Of a DNA stretch of 64,000 nt, positions 61,701 through 64,000 are shown one piece after another. A program made the position numbers and the translations under genes. Positions within the stretch are counted from its first letter, which is position 1; every line of letters starts with the position of its first letter. The notes under the pieces are model-generated. The model did no database searches. It worked only from the letters and a program-made list of their open reading frames with translations, and was not told the DNA's origin. Source of the DNA: Chryseobacterium potabilaquae. GTDB lineage: Bacteria > Bacteroidota > Bacteroidia > Flavobacteriales > Weeksellaceae. The stretch lies in assembly GCF_902728265.1 (NCBI RefSeq), contig NZ_CACVBR010000013.1, forward strand, positions 24,020 through 88,019. The letters run 5' to 3'.

Positions 61701-62884
61701 GAAGATTAGTTATGGAAAGAGGATGGGTGAGTAATTCAGAATTAATGACCGATCCTTATATAAAGATGTCGACACGAGAAATAAGAGGGAATTTGCAAAT
61801 AGTACCAATGAATGATCTTAGAATTGATGTGAGTGCATTGCATACCTATAATAGGAACTTTTCTCAGACAGGATTTAATTATTTAGATAGTAATAATAAT
61901 CCAAATCCAAATTTCACCTTTGCGAATGATATGGTGACCTATTCTAATTCTGTGATACTTCTTAAAACAGCATTCAGTGATATTCAAACAGTATACCAGT
62001 CCATTAGAAATAATGCACAAATGATTTCTCAGCAAATGGGCGGGCCTGTAGGTGCTGATGGATTTACAAATGGACATAGCATTGCGAATGCGTATGTTTT
62101 AATACCCGCATTTAGGGCTGCAGTGGAAGGGAAATCTCCAAAAATGATTGGAAATGCAAAGAAAGCGGGTCTTCCTATTCCAAATTGGAAAATAATATAT
62201 TCAGGATTACGTAATATTCCAATCATTAATGGGCAGTTCTCTAAATTTGATATTTTGCATAGTTATTCTGCTACGTATACAGCAACGGGAATTCAATCAA
62301 GTGTTGATTATTTCAATAAGCTTACTTCGTTGACAAGTAGCGGAAGAGATGTCAATGATGACTTCGTTAATCCATTCACTTTTTCTCAGGTAGGATATGT
62401 TGAAAATTTCTCACCTCTTATTGGTGTTGATGTGACGATGAGAAATAATATGCAATTTGGAATACAGTACAATAAAACAAGAATGCTATTGCTAGGATTA
62501 GTAAATCACACGCTTACAGAAGATGCAAATAATGAATACGTAGTAAGATTAGGATATATAGTTCGTAACTTTAGATTAGGTATGACCAACACAAGGGGAA
62601 GAAGAGCTAGAGGGAGTGATCTTAATATTAGAGGAGATATTTCATTGAGAGATAGTAAAACAAGCATTATGAATATCTTATTAAATGATTCTCAGGTTAC
62701 GGGTGGACAAAAGCTTATGAATATTAAACTTTCTGCTGACTATAATGTATCAGAAAATCTTAATTTAAGAGTGTTTTATGAACAAATGACATCAAAATAT
62801 AAGATATCTACAGCGTTTCCATTATCTACTATAAGAGCGGGAATCTCTGCTACATTTACATTTGGCGATTCGGGAGGTTTATAA
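55799..62884 (+). CDS. sprA: Type IX secretion outer-membrane translocon SprA (Sov)
   Basis: SprA is the giant 36-strand barrel that forms the T9SS exit pore. The 2,361-residue protein has a signal peptide (hydrophobic core LFLSFFCLSLNALG, cleavage near GQQ) and an extended beta-rich body with repeated SprA motifs such as GRVIFTKAKPFG and WVLDQGN. There is no ATG in frame before the signal peptide: the frame opens with TTG at 55799 or GTG at 55802; the first ATG lies after the signal peptide. Length and its position behind ruvA fit sprA well. It should export the cargo protein at 36,964. Confidence 0.95.
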   Translation: MVENNKCLKIFLFLSFFCLSLNALGQQVRDSAIIKKDYELADPTQFEAFYDVKTGMYYVYPKIGNTVTGTPTAMSPEEYKEFMLAAQTKAYYKEKSEKYSLLYRKDKTDAAKKGLIPSLTINNRLFESIFGSNKIEIIPSGYASFDFAGLYQKIDNPLILPQNRTSFTFDIDQRIQLGLLGKVGENLQLKANYDTQSGFAFENRMNLVWQAKGSWKDLQSKGLGDVDKPSAGGEDKIIKRVEFGNINMPLSTSLIRGSQSLFGVKTEFQLGKTFGTVVLSQQQGEARNIVVQGGGVVNTFKINAIDYEDNQHYFLGHYFLDNYDNALLNYPQINSRVSITRLEVWVLDQGNTNLQFQKSIVGIRDLGEGASGMPDNSQNGLYQSISNTIGTPRDAGANYGDILKGQVFPGDTNPYDNGEQYIFNRKARRLNTNEYTLQPQLGYISLNQKLNENQLLAVSYSYTVNGNNQVFKVGEFSEESPVLVTKLLRPNNKINTASPMWDLMMKNIYSLDAGQVAQDNFILNVFYRDQKTGGKVNYLPGTSVQDTNLLKIFNWDRLNTHGDLQNNGSTTGDGIFDFVNGITIRPETGRVIFTKAKPFGAYLQQVLGTSDPQYIYNDLYNQQKEIARSNNLSQRYTMEGRYKGTQGQGISLGAVNVPQGSVKVSANGVQLTEGLDYTVDYMLGTVTIINEQVKQSGQAINISLENQLTFNTQRKRFLGLNLERRFSENFIIGGTVVNYSESPLTQKVNYGQEAVNNTMAGINLMYNNEVPFLTRLTDKIPFVNTEAPSNLNFKMEGAYLLPGLNKGTNNQSYIDDFEQTTSKISLKEPIAWSLASKPEKNQTDPLFQGAGTNNDIANGYGRGLLSWYNIDPRFWGIGGRAPAGITPQSVSNHASRRVQLSEIFNERDFVAGEQTYTNTFDISYYPNERGPYNTNPNTESTQQRWAGIMRPISISNFITSNIEYVEFWLMDPYADGNTLGNNPSNPPKLLLQLGNVSEDVLKDGFMQYENGLPTASAPSTTTNSNWGVQPKQPPILYAFSSEGEDRTAQDVGYDGLSSDQESMRFGNTFVNPVTNISDPALDDFVFYMSDKFTGSQASSLIQRYKYFRGPEGNSQSNSLEVASQTPDAEDINKDYNLDQSESYNQYEVRLDQASLSLGQNNIVDVKTAQAQFQNGQTDQVKWYLFRVPVSQFVTDAGDHQADILNNVRFARLLLKGFDQTSTLRFGTFDLVRSDWRRYPKNLAKYRDSSDPTNPTDPATNEGTMDVSAQGLEVGSVNIEENSLNQPPYVLPPGIDRQVLSGNAGAQRQNEASLYMRANNLASSEARGVFKNATLDMRRYKKLKLFVHAEDPSNRDQNIGSIDEKTKFFIRFGNDATDNYYEYEASLRLTPKTATTPLEIWPVENEVDLEIQNLVDAKIRRDKNNPNDIAKRVLDPVFGGDVNFKRIYIKGRPSLGNVTTIVLGIRNADDAVGITRVLWVNEIRLSEIENDGGYAGNASLNFNLGDFATVNTSASYSSVGFGNIDSRPAERSQDTESTFNINTAINVDKFLPEKIGLKIPVNYSYSQTIKDPKYNPLDSDVEFSKAANREELKKVARTYTQQRSIGVLNMHKERMNQNRKPKFYDVENLSVTAIYNDDFYRDVYTKRNYRQYLKGNIDYNYSFKPWVIRPFNKLISDTAKSLKYLKWVKEFNLNPIPTRFSFRTEIDRNYNELEFRNIEAILNGNLNEDFAAIKNRQFFFGWQYGLGFNFTKSFKMEINSATRTLNDNLNVNTMDKSSIFGNVFRAGRPVMYNHRVQLNYKLPFQYLPYVDFIDAELRYEFTYNWNARSTALISSPEGNLGSIGQNTNVIQATATADFPKFFGQFKYFKNIATKLQKRKQEIDSLNNVYTQQWEKKKFRFKKYKFKNKLTPLQSAAYFLTSFKQLDITYSENNGTSLPGLLSTPNFYGYGQSIGGPTLGFLLGSQADIRRLVMERGWVSNSELMTDPYIKMSTREIRGNLQIVPMNDLRIDVSALHTYNRNFSQTGFNYLDSNNNPNPNFTFANDMVTYSNSVILLKTAFSDIQTVYQSIRNNAQMISQQMGGPVGADGFTNGHSIANAYVLIPAFRAAVEGKSPKMIGNAKKAGLPIPNWKIIYSGLRNIPIINGQFSKFDILHSYSATYTATGIQSSVDYFNKLTSLTSSGRDVNDDFVNPFTFSQVGYVENFSPLIGVDVTMRNNMQFGIQYNKTRMLLLGLVNHTLTEDANNEYVVRLGYIVRNFRLGMTNTRGRRARGSDLNIRGDISLRDSKTSIMNILLNDSQVTGGQKLMNIKLSADYNVSENLNLRVFYEQMTSKYKISTAFPLSTIRAGISATFTFGDSGGL

Positions 62885-62901
62885 AATAGATACAATAACT
62901 T

Positions 62902-62931
62902 AATGTCCTTCAAATTTGGAGGACATTTTTT
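62902..62931 (+). terminator. Terminator after sprA
   Basis: AATGTCCTTC (62902-62911) pairs with GGAGGACATT (62918-62927) with one G-U pair, and TTTTT follows. Confidence 0.75.
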
Positions 62932-62941
62932 ATATCCGATA

Positions 62942-62972
62942 TTTGAAGCTTATATAATTTTGAATACATTTG
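62942..62972 (+). promoter_or_regulatory. Promoter of gcvH
   Basis: TTTG (62942-62945), exactly 19 bases, then TACATTTG (62965-62972). Both elements match the Bacteroidota consensus fully, and the ATG of gcvH is 19 bases downstream. Confidence 0.8.
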
Positions 62973-62991
62973 TAAAAATAAAAATTTGAAA

Positions 62992-63369
62992 ATGAACACA
63001 CCATCAGAGTTAAAGTACACTAAAGATCACGAATGGATCAAGATTGAAGGGAATATTGCGATAATCGGGATAACTGATTTTGCACAAGGAGAACTTGGAG
63101 ATATTGTATATGTAGATGTAGATACAGTAGATGATGTTCTTAATGGAGAAGATGTTTTTGGAAGTGTAGAGGCTGTAAAGACTGTTTCGGATTTATTCTT
63201 GCCTATTTCAGGAAAAGTTATCGAATTTAATTCAAAGTTGGAAACGCAACCGGAATTATTAAATACGGACCCTTATGGTGATGGATGGATTATTAAATTA
63301 GAAATTACTGATGGAGCAAATCAATCTGCATTACTTTCTGCTGAAGAATATCAAGCTATCATTGGATAA
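62992..63369 (+). CDS. gcvH: Glycine cleavage system H protein
   Basis: GcvH carries the aminomethyl group on a lipoyl-lysine between the other glycine cleavage enzymes. The 125-residue protein has the DHEWIKIEG opening, GDIVYVDV, and the lipoylation site ESVKTVSD-like segment (here SVEAVKTVSDL, with the lysine). I use ATG 62992; an in-frame TTG two codons earlier exists. It is followed by the vanZ gene with an overlapping start. Confidence 0.94.
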   Translation: MNTPSELKYTKDHEWIKIEGNIAIIGITDFAQGELGDIVYVDVDTVDDVLNGEDVFGSVEAVKTVSDLFLPISGKVIEFNSKLETQPELLNTDPYGDGWIIKLEITDGANQSALLSAEEYQAIIG

Positions 63370-63721
63370 AATTTCAAAAATATTTATTAAGATCTTGCCC
63401 ATTTATTGGGCATTTCTTACTTATATGCTTCTCAAACCTGGCGAAGAAAACCGTGAGTATTGGTTCATGTTTGAGGGGATTGACAAAGTTTTGCACGTGA
63501 GTATATTTACGGCACTGGGTTTTTCCTTCATTGCCGCTTTTCCCAAGATTAAATTTTCTTATTTTTTTCAAATAATTCTTATATACGCTTTTCTTACAGA
63601 GATATTGCAAGAGGAAATGAAGGTAGGCAGATCTATGGAATCACTCGATATTGTCGCTGACACTGTTGGATGTTTGATAGGATACTATATATATAAGATG
63701 TTTATAAAGCATTTTTTTTAA
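63362..63721 (+). CDS. VanZ-family membrane protein
   Basis: The 119-residue protein has four predicted membrane helices and the VanZ pattern LKPGEEN ... GIDKVLHVSIFTALGF and EILQEEMKVGRSMESLDIVADTVG. I favour TTG 63362 (DKISKIFIK), which overlaps the gcvH stop codon; an ATG at 63311 would overlap gcvH by 59 bases and add a non-conserved N-terminus. Function of VanZ proteins in Bacteroidota is unclear. Confidence 0.8.
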   Translation: MDKISKIFIKILPIYWAFLTYMLLKPGEENREYWFMFEGIDKVLHVSIFTALGFSFIAAFPKIKFSYFFQIILIYAFLTEILQEEMKVGRSMESLDIVADTVGCLIGYYIYKMFIKHFF

Positions 63722-64000
63722 GTATAAAACCATATTTAAGTTTCATTCCTTAATGTGGATAACTGACTAGTTTGAATTAATATATTATATACTAGTTGTT
63801 TAGTAATTTTGTTTTCCACGTTTCAATAATTAGTTCAAAGTAAATTTGTTTTGTATGCATTAAAGTAATTATCTTTGCCCCACTGAAAACGAGAGAATAT
63901 CAGTAAAGCGCAGGAGAGCTTTTAGGTAAGCATTTAAGAATTATAGAGTACTAGGATATTAATAAAAAAGTTTTTAAAATTTTGCTTAAAAAATTTGCAA
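63722..64000. other. Non-coding end of the window with an outward promoter
   Basis: These 279 bases contain no open frame of note. They include a promoter-like site at 63845-63877 reading rightward, and a long A/T-rich tail ending at the edge. The leader after the promoter could belong to an RNA gene or a protein gene beyond the window. Confidence 0.5.
63845..63877 (+). promoter_or_regulatory. Promoter of a gene or RNA beyond the right edge
   Basis: TTTG (63845-63848), 21 bases, then TATCTTTG (63870-63877), an exact -7 match. The transcript would start near 63884 and run out of the window with at least 115 bases of leader. Confidence 0.55.

Noticed and set aside
1..64000. CRISPR array, prophage or integrative element
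   Set aside because: No regularly spaced direct repeats, no phage structural genes, no integrase and no attachment-site duplication were seen; repeats present are the paa palindromes and IS982 remnants.

Overview
The window comes from the chromosome of an AT-rich member of the Bacteroidota, most likely a flavobacterium of the Weeksellaceae (Chryseobacterium or Elizabethkingia type). The evidence is direct. Promoters fit the Bacteroidota form TTTG-N19-TAnnTTTG and Shine-Dalgarno sequences are absent. There is a type IX secretion translocon gene (sprA/sov), a T9SS cargo protein with a C-terminal sorting domain, a PID-type C-terminal sorting peptide, and many SpII lipoproteins of flavobacterial type. 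Most genes are chromosomal housekeeping or catabolic genes; mobile DNA is limited to IS982-family remnants near 32.4-33.7 kb.

Layout. 1-5 kb: the start of a lipoprotein that is probably a metalloprotease precursor, a PAP2 phosphatase fused to an outer-membrane barrel, and a four-gene operon encoding a LuxR-type two-component system with a seven-helix membrane partner. 5-7.7 kb: clpB. 8.2-21.6 kb: a TetR regulator followed by a complete aerobic phenylacetate operon, paaK-E-A-B-C-D-G-H-(104-aa unknown)-I-J-Y-Z. Its intergenic gaps are mostly filled by one family of palindromic repeats, its promoter carries a TetR-like operator, and it ends in a strong terminator. PaaK activates phenylacetate, PaaABCE (with PaaD) epoxidises the ring, PaaG makes the oxepin, PaaZ opens and oxidises it, and PaaJ/H/G and an enoyl-CoA hydratase do the beta-oxidation. 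No paaF lies inside the operon; the enoyl-CoA hydratase at 25.1 kb is a candidate. Between the two sit a SMUG2-type DNA glycosylase and a large DEAD/DEAH helicase with a membrane segment.

26-32.4 kb: an orphan methyltransferase, then a cassette of membrane proteins, a small winged-helix regulator, a Coq4-like protein and a DUF4153-like protein. Two promoters in the cassette carry the same palindrome on top of the start region. Two lipoproteins follow. 32.4-33.7 kb: two decayed IS982 copies flanking a tiny membrane protein. 33.7-36.9 kb: dtd, a Rieske-like lipoprotein, greA (with a terminator-like hairpin in its leader), a HIT protein and clpX. 37-40.6 kb: a T9SS cargo protein, a PID-CTERM peptide, a TlpA-type thioredoxin and tRNA-Met. 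40.7-46.3 kb: HlyD, C39-peptidase ABC transporter and VKOR-thioredoxin genes, which together look like a peptide (RiPP/bacteriocin) export and disulfide-forming system, but with no precursor gene nearby. 46.9-50.6 kb: DUF3810 metalloprotease, sugar MFS, PlsC-type acyltransferase and GtrA. 50.8-63.7 kb: small unknown protein, GlcNAc-kinase-like ATPase, malic enzyme, HAD phosphatase, ruvA, sprA, gcvH and vanZ. The last 280 bases hold a promoter whose gene lies outside.

The observations most worth a second look are the repeat family that punctuates the paa operon, the glycosylase-helicase pair, the palindrome shared by two promoters of the winged-helix cassette, the greA leader hairpin, the precursor-less C39 export locus, and a candidate small RNA at about 46.8 kb. 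All product calls come from reading motifs; no database search was run.
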